Assembly (NCBI GenBank): GCA_022316685.1
Contig: JAKJHU010000467.1
Coordinates: forward strand, 1-64,000
Direction: 5' to 3'
DNA: 64,000 nt
Source of the DNA: Progne subis subis
Lineage: Eukaryota; Chordata; Aves; Passeriformes; Hirundinidae
Part shown: positions 21,915-33,448 of the stretch, piece after piece
Layout: the number at the start of each line of letters is the position of its first letter
How positions within the stretch are numbered: position 1 is the first letter of the stretch
Made by a program: the position numbers and the translations under genes
The notes under the pieces: model-generated
Told to the model about the DNA's origin: nothing
Databases searched by the model: none
What the model saw: only the letters and a program-made list of their open reading frames with translations

Positions 21915-22580
21915 TGCCTATAACTCCCATCACGCCCCGCGGCCCGACTGAACCCCAATGGAGCCTGGACTTCAACGCCCATCATGCCCCGCGCTCCACA
22001 GAACCACACCACCCACCCCCCCCTTATCCGCCCCCCGACGTATCCCATCAGTGTCCCCCAGACCCTGCAGGGTGACTAAGTCCCTCCTCCGCGTCCATTC
22101 GGGACCCCCCCAAAAGCGTTCCCAACAGCCCCAACCCCATCGATGCTGATTTCTGGCCACTTCTTGGAATCCTATCATCCCCCCCAGCATCAGAGCCCCT
22201 CCAAACACAGTGCCGTGCTTATAAATCCTGCCGTGCCCCGCGCCCTAAAGAGCCCGGTTAGAGCTCCCCAAGCTCCCCTTAAGTGCTCCCGAACCATATA
22301 CGTTCCCCCTGAGGACCTCAAGTCGCGGCTCGGACGCAAAAGTGATCCCCAAGTGCCTTCCCGGACCCTCAAAAACCCCGTTTGAGCCACTTCCGTGACT
22401 ACAGCTCCCAGCATGCTCCGCGGATCACTTAGAGCGCTATTCCAGCCGTGACTTCATCTCCCGTCATGCCCCGCGCCCCGAGAAAACCATTGGAGCTGTG
22501 CCCAGAATTCCCGTGATGCTCCGCGGCCCGATTGAACTGTGTTATACCCGCGCCTACAACTCCCATCATCCCCCGCGCTG
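21915..22580. promoter_or_regulatory. Cluster of ~8 ZNF143/Staf-like motifs in ~52-bp units
   Basis: Sequences on the pattern ACTACAnnTCCCAnnATGC followed by CCCGCG occur near 21,917, 21,968, 22,160 (weak), 22,218, 22,396, 22,448, 22,500 and 22,549. Spacing is about 52-53 bases in three of the runs. The best match is at 22,397 (ACTACAGCTCCCAGCATGC). This motif is the established long binding site of the promoter factor ZNF143 (SBS1/SBS2). Here it belongs to a tandem repeat rather than to a single promoter, and I see no gene next to it. It may be a decayed promoter-derived satellite or a binding-site array. Confidence 0.6.
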
Positions 22581-22589
22581 CAGAGAGCC

Positions 22590-22815
22590 CCGTCAGAGCC
22601 CCCAAGTGCCCGCCCGGAGCCCGAAGGGCCCCCAGATTCCCCTCCCTGACCCCAAGTGCCCCCCTGGACCCCCAAGTGCTCCCCCGGACCCCGAATTGTC
22701 CGACTGAATCCCTAAGTGCCCCTCCAAGTGCCCGCCCAGCTCCCCCAAGAGTCCTTCAGACCCTCAAGTTCTCTCCAAATTCCCTCCCCAGATGCAAAAC
22801 TGCCCCAAATGTGCC
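22590..22815. repeat. CCCCAAGTGCCC-type minisatellite
   Basis: C-rich degenerate units on the theme CCCCAAGTGCCC...GGACCC repeated about eight times, directly after the ZNF143-like cluster. Low complexity. Confidence 0.75.
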
Positions 22816-23139
22816 CTAGAAATGTCTCCATGGACCCCAAAGTGGCCTCTTTTACCCTGTCTGAGAAAATGCTAAAAAATAGGAGAAAAGGACTTAAATT
22901 AAGACTACTTTAGAAAAAATAGGGAGAAATCAATAGCAAATAGTGGTCAATTAATAATGCAGGGAGTTGTGTTGCTAAGAACAAATGACTAAAAACATTT
23001 TTGGTTGCTTAAAATGTATGGGTTTTTTTAATATAAATATAAAAATTAGGTATATAGAAACAGAATTATTATAAATAAGAAAGATGCAATTATATTCTAA
23101 TTATTTAATTAGATTTTAATTGTAAAGAAAAATGATTTT

Positions 23140-23262
23140 TTTGTTGTTTGTTGGGTGGGTTTTTTTGGTTTTTTTGTTTTTTTGTTTTTTGTTTGTTGGT
23201 TTGGTTTGGTTTTGGTTTGGTTGTTTTTGTTTTTGGTTTTTGGTTTTGTTTTTGTTATATTT
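23140..23262. repeat. T/G low-complexity tract
   Basis: Runs of T broken by GG (TTTTTGG, TTTGG). Open frames here are poly-Phe or poly-Lys/Asn artefacts. The preceding 22,816-23,139 is AT-rich with no feature that I recognise. Confidence 0.9.
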
Positions 23263-23497
23263 TGGGAGTTTAGTCCCTGGTGGGTGATGTCAGACATGGT
23301 GAAGTTGGGAGTATGGAGCAGGTTGTCCAAAGAGGGTCAGCTTGCAAGGGGCTCATTCTTCTCCAGGCCCAGACCTCCTAAAGAGACATTCAGCATCAAG
23401 ATCACTTCGAGAATGCTTTTGTCACCTCTTCTCAGAACTGAAAATTAAAAAAAAAAAAACCTCACGTGATTATAAAAACCAAAAATCATGATGTGAT
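23262..23497. repeat. ~235-bp direct repeat, left copy
   Basis: It starts TTTTGGGAGTTTAGTCCC and shares about 190 aligned bases with 24,202-24,440, including AAGGGGCTCATTCTTCTCC and GACATTCAGCATCAAGATCA, then an A-rich run and CTCACGTGATT. A more diverged reverse-complement copy lies at 20,815-20,945, so this is an interspersed repeat of at least three copies. Confidence 0.85.
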
Positions 23498-23499
23498 AT

Positions 23500-24200
23500 A
23501 TGTCTTAAAGTTAATTCGTGTTAAATGTTATAATATGTAATTCATTCTCTGTAAATGTAATGATAACCATAAGGAGCAAGTTTTATTTCTAATCGAGTAT
23601 ACAACGTGTTAACTGTGACTAAAACAGCACGGGGGGGACACAAGGAATTCTTTTGCTGGAGATTGCACCGGAAGGGACATAAGAAAGCTATGCCAGGAAT
23701 TACACAAAAAGGGACATGAGAAAACTTCTGCCGGGAATCGTTAGAGGAGAACAAAAAGGACGGAAAAGGGAGATGGAGAACCCGGAGGACCGAATGATTA
23801 CATCAGATCGATATCTTATCCGTCCCCGCCAGACATTAAACATTAACATCTCTACACTGTACCTGGACACAGCAATCACATTGTTCTCCAGTGCAAATCC
23901 ATTCAACCGCACCAGAACCCGAACATGAATATCTAATGAAGCTGCCTCGGAAGGGGGAGTCTTAGGGTCCCGATTTTCTCTCAGCGAACCAGTGTATAAA
24001 AATCGGCAGCCCCAGACCAGAAATGTGAACTGAGGGGGTGACAGAATGACAGAGTGTGTTACCGTGTTCACCCAGCGCCGAAGCCCCGGGGTTCGACGCT
24101 GTCCTTTTTAATTGTGGCTATCAGAGACTGTTATTTTGTCTCAAAATAAATTCTAAATTTTGATTTATTGAATTTGGTCTATCGTATTTATTGCAGTTAT
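23500..24200 (+). mobile_element. Probable LTR between direct repeats
   Basis: About 700 bases of distinct composition hold a TATAAAAA box (23,994), AATAAA (24,144) shortly downstream and a terminal TTATTGCA. This looks like the U3-R-U5 order of a retroviral LTR in plus orientation. I could not find a convincing TG start or a matching short target duplication, and no internal viral genes are present. The exact ends and family are unknown. Confidence 0.5.
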
Positions 24201-24201
24201 G

Positions 24202-24440
24202 TTTTGGGAGTTTAGTCCCATGTGGGCAATGTTAGACATGGTGAGGTTGGCAGTAAAGGAGCAGGTTTTCCAAAGAGGGTCAACTTGCAAGGGGCTCATT
24301 CTTCTCCAGGCCCACACCCTAAAGAGACATTCAGCATCAAGATCACTTGGAGAATGATTTTGTTACCTCTTCTCAGAATCGATTTTTTTAAAAAAACTCA
24401 TGTGATTTAAAAAAAAAAAAAAAAAAAAAATCATGAGATG
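24202..24440. repeat. ~235-bp direct repeat, right copy
   Basis: Partner of 23,262-23,497, with the same order of blocks and a longer poly-A interruption at 24,410-24,430. Confidence 0.85.
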
Positions 24441-24929
24441 CACTTTGAAATCTCCCTCCTTAACAGGACTGACTCCAATCATCATCTAACATGCCTTGGA
24501 GACTTGAAGACAATAGAAGGAAGACAAAGAGCTACTGAGGGTTTTCTGTATTTTCATGAGCCCCACGTGGATTTGGGGCTGAGTCCAGGACCCTCAGGCA
24601 CTGAGAGAAGGTTGAAGAAGCTCAGGAGGCAGAAGCAAAACTCCAAGTCCCTTGGAGCATCACTGGGCCCCAGTGAGGGCAGGGAGTGCCAAAGGCTCCC
24701 CAGGCACTGGTGAGAGCAGATCCTTGAGGCCAGGATTGCAGGGAGCCAAAGGCTGTGAGCAGGGAACTGCAATGCTGAGCAAGGCCTGGGCTGGCTGGAG
24801 GAAGCAGAAAGGCCAAGCCCTGAGGCCAGGCCTGGCACAGCAGGGCCTGTCCCTCACGGGTGGCTCGGGGCTGTTTGTGGGGCAGGGGGATGGCAGGGGC
24901 AGCAAGGACAAATGTCAGAAAGCTGCAAG

Positions 24930-25300
24930 CCCTGCCAGGCTCCTCAGGGAGGGGCGAGGCAGAAGCAAAGTGCAGCCCCTGGAAGGAAAGTTCCTTCTGT
25001 GGGGCCTCCAGAGGCGCTGCCAGCCCAGGGGACAAAGGCCTGGGTGCCTGTGGCCCTGCCAGCCCTGCCCAGCCCTTGGCCATCTCTCCTGCAGGCTGTG
25101 CCCCATGTGCGTGCTGCTCCTGTGCCCTGGCCGGCTGCACACGCCCATCTCGCTGTGCCCCCCAGCATTTCTCAGCCCAGCATTTCTGTGCCCTCCCTGG
25201 GCTCCCTGCACCCAGCGCTGCCGGCTCCTGGCACACAGAGCCAGGGCATGGCCCAGGCTCACGCTGGGACACCTCGAGCCCAAAATTCTACCCTGGCAGG
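24930..25300. repeat. Low-copy repeat module, inverted relative of 19,700-20,160
   Basis: It contains CTCCTGCAGGCTGTGCCCC and 'ggccggctgcacacgcccatc', which read on minus match 'gatgggagtgtgcagcctgc' near 19,748. No intact frame is shared. The intervening 25,300-25,830 has nothing that I recognise. Confidence 0.5.
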
Positions 25301-26477
25301 GACTTTTCTTTTTCCTCACCTCCAGGCTGAACCTTCCAAGCTGGCACAACCTTCCTCTTTATGGAGGTTACCTTCTCTTGCCACTCCAAGGAAAGCTCTG
25401 TCTCCTGCTGTTCACAGAGAAGGGCTGGTGGGAGATCAGTTGGGTCAGAAGCTGTTTTGGTACAGTGACCATAAAATTATTGAATTTTTAATAATCTGAC
25501 TTTCAGAGACCAGAATTCCTGGCTCCAGGGGCTGATGGCATTTCTGCTCACTCAGGTTCATCTCCCCACACCAACCCCATGGGGGTGCTCACTCTGCTCT
25601 GTGCAGTGCAAACAGGGGCTCCTGAGCCAGTGCTGCTGTGTCTGTGCCTGCAAGGATGTGGCACCTCTGTGAACTGGGGGAGAGGCCAGGGCTGCAGAGG
25701 GGGGAAGTTGTTGGCAGGTGCAGAGGATGCTCTGGGACACTGCCCTGGGGTGTCCAGCGCAGTGGGGATGGATCAGCCCCTGCTCTGCTGCTCCTTCCCC
25801 TCTCCCCCAGGGACCTTGCAGAGCCCCAGCCATGCTGTTTGCCCCCACCCTGCCCACGGCCACCCTGGGGCTGCTCACGGGGCTTTTTCTGCTGAGCATT
25901 GGCCTGGGCGTGTTCTGGAGACAGCCTGGGCAAGGAGCCTGGAGCCCCCAGGCCCTGCCCTGAGGCGTCAGCGCTGCCCCAGCAGTGCCCATGGCCTGTC
26001 CCTGCTGCAGCCCCGGCACTGCCACCCCCAGCACTGTGCCCGGCCCCGAGAGCACTCAGGCCCTACAGCAGCACCAGGGCCAGGAGGGCAGCGGGGCAGG
26101 GGCACGGGAGCAGCACTGGCAACACCAAGTGCTGCTGCTGCTGGGCACAGCTGCTGTGCCAGCACTGATCTGCCCCAGCTCTGCACACAGACATTGCTGC
26201 TGCAGCTCCAGAGAAGGGAACAAAAGGGGTCTCCAGTGCAAATTTGTTAGGAGATCTTTTTGTTCGTTTAAAAGCCAACAAGAGCAGAGCTTCTCATTGA
26301 CACACTTAGGTGCCAGAGCAAAGGTGGAGAGAAACAAAACAAGAAAGGACACGAACAATGACCTTGCATTGTGAACATCATTGAAAAGTAAAACAAAGAA
26401 AAAAACCCAACAACAAACCAACAAATGCTATTAAAGATGATGCTTATTACAAGATATTTTTGAAATTGACAACCAAT

Positions 26478-27399
26478 TTAATGTTCCTGAAATTGCCCAG
26501 TCATCAGTCTCCACACTGCAGCCTTGAGCTCCTGGTTCCTCAGGCTGTAGATGAGGGGGTTCAGGGCTGAAGGCACCACTGAGTACAGAACTGACAGTGA
26601 AGATCCAGGGATGGGGAGGAGATGGAGGGGGCTTCAGGTTGGCAAAAATGCCACTGACAAACAGGGAGACCACGGCCAGGTGAGGGAGGCAGGTGGAAAA
26701 GGCTTTGTGCCGTCCCTGCTCAGAGGGGATCCTCAGCACGGCCCTGAAGATCTGCACATAGGAGAAAACAATGAACAGAAAAGAGCAAAAAAATAAACAA
26801 ATGGAAACAAAATCCCACAGTTCTCTGAGGTAGGATTTGGAGCAAGTGAGCTTGAGGATGTGTGGGATTTCACAGAAGAACTGGCTCAGGATTGCCCTGC
26901 ACAGGGGCAGAGAAAATGTATTGGCTGTGTGCATGAGAGCATTGAGAAAGCCACTGGCCCAGGCAGGTGCTGCCATGTGGGCACAAGCTCTGCTGCCCAG
27001 GAGGGTCCCGTAGTGCAGGGGTTTGCAGATGGACACGTAGCGGTCGTAGCACATGATGGTGAGCAGGGCAAGTTCTGACCCAAGGAAGAAGACAAGCATA
27101 AATACCTGAGCAGCACAACCTGAGTAGGAGATGGTCCTGGTGTCCCAGAGGGAATTGTGCATGGCTTTGGGGACAGTGGTGAGGATGGAGCCCAGGTCGG
27201 TGAGGGCCAGGTTGAGCAGGAAGAAGAACATGGGTGTGTGCAGGAGGTGGCCGCAGGCTACGGCGCTGATGATGAGGCCGTTGGCCAGGAGGGCAGCCAG
27301 GGAGATGCCCAGGAAGAGGCAGAAGTGCAGGAGCTGCAGCTGCCGTGTGTCTGCCAATGGAACCAGGAGGAAGTGGCTGATGGAGCTGCTGTTGGACAT
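26478..27399 (-). pseudogene. Olfactory receptor 14-like gene, frameshifted near the 3' end
   Basis: Seven-helix odorant GPCR, plasma membrane of olfactory neurons. The start MSNSSSISHFLL has an N-glycosylation NSS. Helix 1 ends with GISLAALLANGLIIS. PMFFFLLNLALTDLG (helix 2), MCYDRYVSICKPLHY (end of helix 3, DRY-like) and KAFSTCLPHL (helix 6) are all present. After NLKPP the frame is lost: relative to the other arm, a C run is one base shorter near 26,628 and another base is missing near 26,610, so PSLDL, helix 7 NPLIYSLRNQEL and the tail are read out of frame. The original-frame stop is at 26,478; the shifted frame runs to 26,431. The single coding exon and length (about 307 codons) fit the family. 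Either a recent pseudogene or an assembly error. Confidence 0.88.
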
Positions 27400-30300
27400 T
27401 TGCAGTGTCTGGCTGTTTCAACCTGTAGGAGGAAAGATAGTGAAGTTTGACAGTTTTCTCATAGAAGCGTCAAAGCCCTTTCTCACAGACCATTCCCTGC
27501 CAATAAATACCAACCCTTTGTCTATGTCTAGCAGATCTTCTTTTATCTTGGTTGCTGGAGATTGCTGCTGGCCAATATTCAGTGAGGAGCCGGACCTCGT
27601 CCTGCAGGAAACCTGGGAGTCAGCCCTGACCCCCAGTCAGTGGAGGGGAACAGTGAGGACAGGGGCCAGTCCTGGTGTTTGAACTTGGACAAAGAATCCC
27701 CTCCTAAGGCACAGGAACTGCCAGGGTGAAGGGATGGGGATTGCAGGAGGCAGAACAAGAGATTCTGCTGCACCTGGCGAGAACAGAGAGTCCAGTGAGG
27801 CAGGAGGATTGTCTGAGCCATAGTGCAGACTGAGGGGAGCTGCTCTGTCCCTCTCTCCTGTTCCCAGCTGCCATGGACTTGCACCTTTCTGAGCTCCACT
27901 CCTGTGTTACCCTGGAAAGCCAGGAGACACTGCTGAGAGCAGAGGGATCCCTGGCACACAAACTGGCTCCTGCCTTTCCCAAAGTCAGGGAGAGTCGGCT
28001 CATTCCCAGCCTGCCCTGCCCAGAGCTCCCCAGGGCACAGGGAGCTGGGACACCCCATTGCGGTGCTCAGGCTGCACAGGAGGAGCCCAAGGGCTGGGCC
28101 TGAGCCTGCAACTGGACCTGCCATTCCCAGAGAGCCCGTCAGCAATGCCAGGAGCACCTGGGCAAGGCAAGGAGAGAGAGAGCTGGGCCCTGAGGAAAAG
28201 CCTTTCCCTGCCCAGCCCTGCACAGCCCCTGGCAGGCAGCAGCAGTGCAGGACAGTGGCCCTCAGGCCCTGGTCAGCAGGGAATGGGCACATGGCAGGAG
28301 AGATGCCCTTCATCTCTGGGGCTGCTCTGCCGGCCCAGGAGGGGACTGAGGGCCCCGAGCCCCCGGGCTGAGGGCTGTGCTGGCTGCGAGGGGACACAAG
28401 AGCTGTGCTGCTCAGGGCAGTGTGTGCCCTGCAGGGCAGGGCCGGCAGGTGCCACATCTCGCCTGCAGCAGGGCTTCCGTCAGCACTGCCTCCCTCCCTC
28501 CCTGCCCACGCCTCTGCTGCTGGAGCTGTCCCAGCCCGAGCTGTTCCTGTGGCCCCGGGCTCCTTCCCTGCCAGTGCTGCCAGAGCCCAGCCCAGCCCCT
28601 GGGCCAGCTCTGCCCTGCAGCTGCTCGGGGCTGCAGGGATTAAAGAACAGCTCCCCCAGGCCTGGGCACCACGGAAAGGGGATGCTGGATGGATCTGGAG
28701 GCTGGGGAGCTGGAGGCACTTGCTGAGGATCCCAGGAAAATTGTGTCATGTTTTAAGAGCCTCAGTCCCTGTTGTGCCCTGCACAGATGAGTTTCCATTG
28801 CCACCAAGTTGAACCAGGGAAGAGCAGGAGCACAGATTGAGGAACACAGAGACTCAAGTGAGAAAGTCCTGCCCTGAATAAGATCATGAGAAATCCCCTC
28901 AGAAATGACCTGGGCATGAGCTGGAGCTCTGAGCAGCCCTAGCCCACACAGCACCCTCTCCACAGCAGCAGGACCTGCCCTGGCAGGAGTCAATCCTGGC
29001 ACCCACAGCTCCCCTCCACCATCCATGGGGAGCTCCCAGGCAGGCTGAGAGCTGCCCCTGGCAGGTGGCAGATGCCCTGGCCTGGCCAAGAGCCCTCAGG
29101 GCTGCAGGAGCTGCTCTGCACGACAGCCCTGGGCACCCCTGGCTGCAGCCCCAGCTTCAGCCCCTGCAGCCGTCCCTGGCAGCAGGAGCCGTCCTGCCCT
29201 GTCCCTCTGACGGTGCCCAGGGCAGCCCCGCTCTGGAGCACATCCTCCCCCAAAGCAGAAAGGGCAGCAGAGCCATCCTTACAGTCATGTCAGTCCTGTC
29301 CTGGGTCAGCTTGAGGAGATCCCTGCAGCCAGAGACTTACTGTGTCAGGAGTGGTGATGATTTCTCCATGAAGAAGTTCAGAATTTTCAAAAGGTGTGAA
29401 GATTTCTCCGTGAATCATCTCAGAATTGTCCTTCCAGTTTCTTTAAGCCTCTGCTTCACTGCTCTCCTGTACCTGCAGGCTGTGCCCTCAGCCCTGCCGG
29501 GCTGGGAGAGGAGCTGCTCCTCAGGAGAAATGTCTTTTTGAAGCTCTTCTTTATTGCCAGGAGCTGCCTCTGTGCCCAGAGCCCGGCCCAGCTCAGCAGC
29601 ACAGACACAGCACCAGGACCTTAATGACCCTCTCAGGGCTTTGGTGCTGTTTACATCAGTCTCAGTCCCTCAGAGTGTCTTCAAAAAACTTTCCAAGAAC
29701 TCAAAATTAAGTTGTAACACTGAAGTTTTTTTAAGTTTTAATGGATCCCACTGAGGGGCATGACTGAGAAAGTGTCCCCATGTTCCAGTCAGAGCAGAAC
29801 ACTGCAGGCAGTGATGACAGGTGGGGACAAACAAGGCAAAGGTGTCTCTGATGCTCAGCAAACCTGCATGTGTTTCAGGAATGCAAAGGGCCAAGGCCTG
29901 AGCCCCAGCCCCTGCCAAGGCAGATCCTGTCCCTCCCTCAGTGCTCAGGGTTCTTCCCGGGACACTGGGATGTGGGGATGTGCAATGCCAAGGGCAGCAC
30001 CATGGGGCAGCCCCTGCCAGGCTGCTGAGCAGGGACAAGGAGGCAATGAGGCCCCAGGCCTGCCAGGGTCACTTGTCTCCTGCTCATGGCTCAGGCCCAG
30101 GGCCAGCAGCCATGGCCCAAGTGCTGCAGGAGTTGGCTGTGTCAGGGCCTTTCAGCTGCTGCCCATGCCTGTGCCCTCTCCAGCCCAGGCTGTCCTACGG
30201 TGTCCATGCCCTGCGCCTCTGTCCCTGCAGGCTGTCGTCATTCCCCGGCTGCCCCACCTCACTGGCCCCTTCCTTTGCTGACAGCTCTGCATCCTGCCTG

Positions 30301-30679
30301 CCTCTGCAAAGCTTTGGGCTTGATACCAAAAGGGTAATTCCATTTCTTCTCTGCCTGTGAAGTCTTAGCTGAGAAACCAGTCACATAAAGGGGCCGCTTT
30401 TCTTGTGAGGATGGTTGGAAGACAAAAAGAAGACATCTGGCTTGAGAGTACAGTGGTAGAAAAAACGAAGGAGTGAATCTGGGAAGTTCAAGTGGCTTTT
30501 ATGGAAACGTGTAGCTATAAATACACATTGAGTGACTGTATGTAAGCAATACCCTGGTAGAATTACATGTTCATGTAAGGTTAGGAGTTACCCTTCACTA
30601 GATCTGAGGCCCAAATCAAGGATACCCTCCTAAATAGCAAATTAGTGTTGAGTCTTATTCTGATATTTTGGATATTTGG

Positions 30680-31265
30680 TGGTGATGGCAGGGCCTCACA
30701 GAATCAAGGAGTCTCCTGTGACACTGTGCAGACTCATGGAACAAAGGGTCCATTTGGACACTGCAGAACCTCGTGGAACTAAAATCCATTTTGGCACATT
30801 GGGGCGACATTGAAGAAATGGTCCCCTGTGATACTGCAGTTCCAAGGAGACCACTGTGACAATGAGAAACCTCTTGGAACCAACGGAGCCATTTCTGACA
30901 CAGCAAGGCCTCATGGAACCATGGGTCCGTTGTGACACTGCGGAGCCTCACAGAACCAAGGTGACCATGGTATAGTACAGAACCTCATGGAACCAAGGGT
31001 GCATTATTAATGTGTGTGGCCACATGGAACCATGAGCCACTGTGACACAGTGTGGCCACATGGAACCAAGGGGCCATTGTGACACTGAGGATCCAAGGAG
31101 CCCATTGTGACTGAGGAACCTCATGGAACCAAGAATCATTGTTACACTGTGGAGCCCTGTGGAACCAAGGGAACCACAGTGACATTGTGGAGCCTCATGG
31201 AACAATGGAGACTCTTCTGACACTTTGGGACCCACTGGAACCAAGGGGCCATTATAGCATGGCAG
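30680..31265. repeat. ~37-bp minisatellite in the left arm
   Basis: About fifteen degenerate units on the theme 'CATGGAACCAAGGGGCCATT ... GTGACAC'. It is the inverted partner of part of the array at 37,020-38,460; the last units (31,140-31,265) match 38,090-38,230 in reverse complement nearly base for base. Confidence 0.88.
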
Positions 31266-31289
31266 AGCCTACAGTAGTGGATGGAGAAG

Positions 31290-32113
31290 TGGATCTTCCA
31301 CAAATCAACCCCCAGAGCCTGACACAGGGACAAGGGGCTGGGATGTGGGACCAGGACATCAAGGACGTGTGTGATCCAGGTCACTGTAGCCTGGCTTGGG
31401 TTCCCCAGGACAAGAAAGATGTCTGGCAGCTGCAGCAGGGTTAGGAAAGGGCCCCAAGGTGGGGCTGGAGCCATTTGGCTCTGAGCAGAGGCTGAGGGAG
31501 CTGGGCTTGTCCACCCAGAGCAGGGAAGGCTGAGGGGCTCCTCATGCCAGCCTGGCAGTGCCACCGAGGAGGTGATGGAGAGCACAGAGCCAGGCTCTTC
31601 ACTGGGGGCCTGGTGGGAGACAAAAGACAATGGATGGAAGAGGCAAGAGAGGAGCTTCAGCCAGGAGAGGAAGAGATAAAATGAATCAGGCTGGTTTCAA
31701 CATTTCCTCAACACCAAAAGCAGCCTGACTCCCTTCTTCATCCATGACTGGCAGCTTTGCACATAGGGCACTGTTGGAGCTGTTTTGACCTCCAGTCCAG
31801 GCAGAGCATCCTGATACAACACCTTGATTGTTCATATCTACCTGAGCATCATCTTTGTTGAAAACTGGTGTTGAACAGAAATCCCTTGTGGATGGGGGAT
31901 GGAGGATGCAGCTGGGACATTGCACAGAAACCTGAGAGAAGAATTGTGATGGGTATGAAATAGCACCATGTTCAACTTTTGTTTGTTGGCAATGAAGAGA
32001 AACTTTCCTCAGCTGCTCTGAGTCCCAGGGGCTGGATGAGGGACATATTGGGATGGGGGTAGGGACAAAGTGTGATTGATTGTCAGCCATGAAGGGTCTT
32101 GATTTTCAGATCT
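31290..32113. repeat. Low-copy duplicon flanking the provirus, left part
   Basis: Sequence from 'cccagagcctgacacaggga' onward is repeated in direct orientation at about 50,505-52,245, interrupted there by a solo LTR. No gene is recognised. The segment 31,650-31,960 has no clear counterpart. Confidence 0.8.
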
Positions 32114-32406
32114 TGTGGGAGATTAGGGACAGGCGGTCGGAAGATATCGCGATGTACGGGCAGACAGAACCCCTCCCTCAATACTTAGTTGTTTAGTGTC
32201 CCTGATAAGGTAAGCAACACGTAACTTGTAACGTAAGCAGACAGATGTGATGTAGCAAACAGAGGTTTTATAACTCCATGTAACCAGTTAATAAACGCCA
32301 TTAGCCGTCCACCACACTGGTGTCTGTGAGCTGGTGGTCCGAGCAGCCTGGCTGTGGCTGCCGTGTCGTTCCCGAACCAGGTCGCTACGCCTCAGCGGAG
32401 GCAGCA
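32114..32406 (+). repeat. 5' LTR
   Basis: Starts TGTGGGAG and ends GGCAGCA, 293 bases. It contains GTTTTATAACTCC (TATA-like, about 32,263) and TTAATAAACGCC (polyadenylation signal, about 32,288). It differs from the 3' LTR at four positions in the last third. Confidence 0.97.
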
Positions 32407-32408
32407 AG

Positions 32409-32427
32409 TGGTGCCGAAACCCCGGGA
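32409..32427 (+). other. Primer-binding site, tRNA-Phe-like
   Basis: Two bases after the LTR, TGGTGCCGAAACCC is complementary to the 3' end of vertebrate tRNA-Phe, including CCA. The next base is an extra C, after which the match resumes (CGGGA). This assignment comes from recalled tRNA sequence. Exogenous avian leukosis viruses are known to use tRNA-Trp, so this is a different lineage. Confidence 0.6.
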
Positions 32428-32522
32428 GTCGCCCGGGAGATCGGGAGTCGCCTGGACGGGTGAACGATGGCTGAGCGGCGGGCCAGCTCGGCGGGAGGGA
32501 CGCCTCCGGACCCACGCAGAGG

Positions 32523-33448
32523 ATGGAAGCTCTCGTGAAGGTCGTATCTCAGATTCATAAGCAGTGGGGAATTGATTGTAAAGCAAAAGATTTTACCCTC
32601 GCAGTGACGAGGCTTTGCAACTTAGTATTATTGATAGACCGGTGGATATCCTCCACCCAGATGTTTGGGATCAATGCACTAAGGCTCTTGCTGAAGACAC
32701 AATGTCTTCTGGCTCAGGGAAAAATCTTAAGGCATGGGGAAGGGTCGTGGAAGCTTTACAGAAGGCTCTGCATGAGCAAGAAACATGGAAAGCTGCCCGA
32801 AATTGTTTAAAGATTTCTCCTCAATTGGGTATCGCGGCAGCGACGCAAACTTTCTTAGAGGGAACTGTTGTTGAGAATTTTCAGAGTGTAAAAGAATGCA
32901 GTCTGAAAATTAGTGATAATGTGCAGAGTGTTGATGGGGTTAGTTCTGCGGAGTGCAGAGGCTCGGAGGAGCAAGAGCTCGTTTCAGAGCCTCTAAATTC
33001 AAGGTCACTCGCTGAGGCGATAAAAGAGATGCAGTCATTTTACAACAGTCTAGCTGAAGAAGCTAGGAATGCTGGAAAAGCGGGGGAGGGACCCCCACCT
33101 TATGCGCCTCAAGATAGCGCTGAATCCGAGAGGGAAAGCAGGACAGAAAACAAAGAAGGTCATTTAGATAGTGGGCTCGTTGCCAATGAAAACAAAGAGA
33201 GCTTGTTAGCTAACGAGGGGGCACGCGAGCAGAAAAAGGGAAAAGAGCTCAAAGAGATAACTGAAGCTAATCTTTGCCAAAAAGCACGTTTTTCTAAGGC
33301 GAGAAGCTCCCACAGCAGGAGGCGGGGGGAGTGCAGGTGCAAGGGATGGCCCAGCCCTGAGGGAAAGGGGCGGGGCCCAGAGGGAAGGGACGGCCCAGCC
33401 CTGAGGGAAAGGGGCGGGGCCCAGAGGGAAGGGACGGCCCAGCCCTGA
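32523..33448 (+). pseudogene. Retroviral gag 5' part (matrix-like), frameshifted
   Basis: Begins MEALVKVVSQ in one frame. Between about 32,600 and 32,615 the matrix-like reading moves to another frame, where DVWDQCTKALAED and LKAWGRVVEAL are read. The opening motif and the tryptophan-containing helix pattern resemble alpharetrovirus matrix. A PPPY motif at about 33,092-33,103 fits a late-budding domain. The second frame runs into the 44-bp repeat array and stops at 33,448. The protein is not intact. Confidence 0.75.

Larger units (their letters stand above)
25832..31270. repeat. Inverted duplication, left arm
   Basis: The reverse complement of this arm is found at 43,080-47,652 (matching 30,330 down to 25,832) and, for its outer part, at 37,900-39,660 (matching 31,270 down to 29,520). 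The sharp proximal boundary is at about 25,832 and 47,652, where both reach GGCAAACAGCAT and then diverge. The arm holds a minus-strand olfactory receptor gene, about 3 kb of GC-rich flank without recognisable genes (27,450-30,330), an AT-rich stretch and a 37-bp array. Confidence 0.92.

Noticed and set aside
23155..23448. Phe-rich membrane-like frame
   Set aside because: Encoded by a T/G low-complexity tract.
25558..26055. Separate genes in the GC-rich flanks of the receptor arms
   Set aside because: Frames do not keep register between the two arms and show no domain.
26431..27399. Intact 322-residue olfactory receptor
   Set aside because: The last ~65 residues are out of frame; NPLIY and the tail are readable only in other frames.
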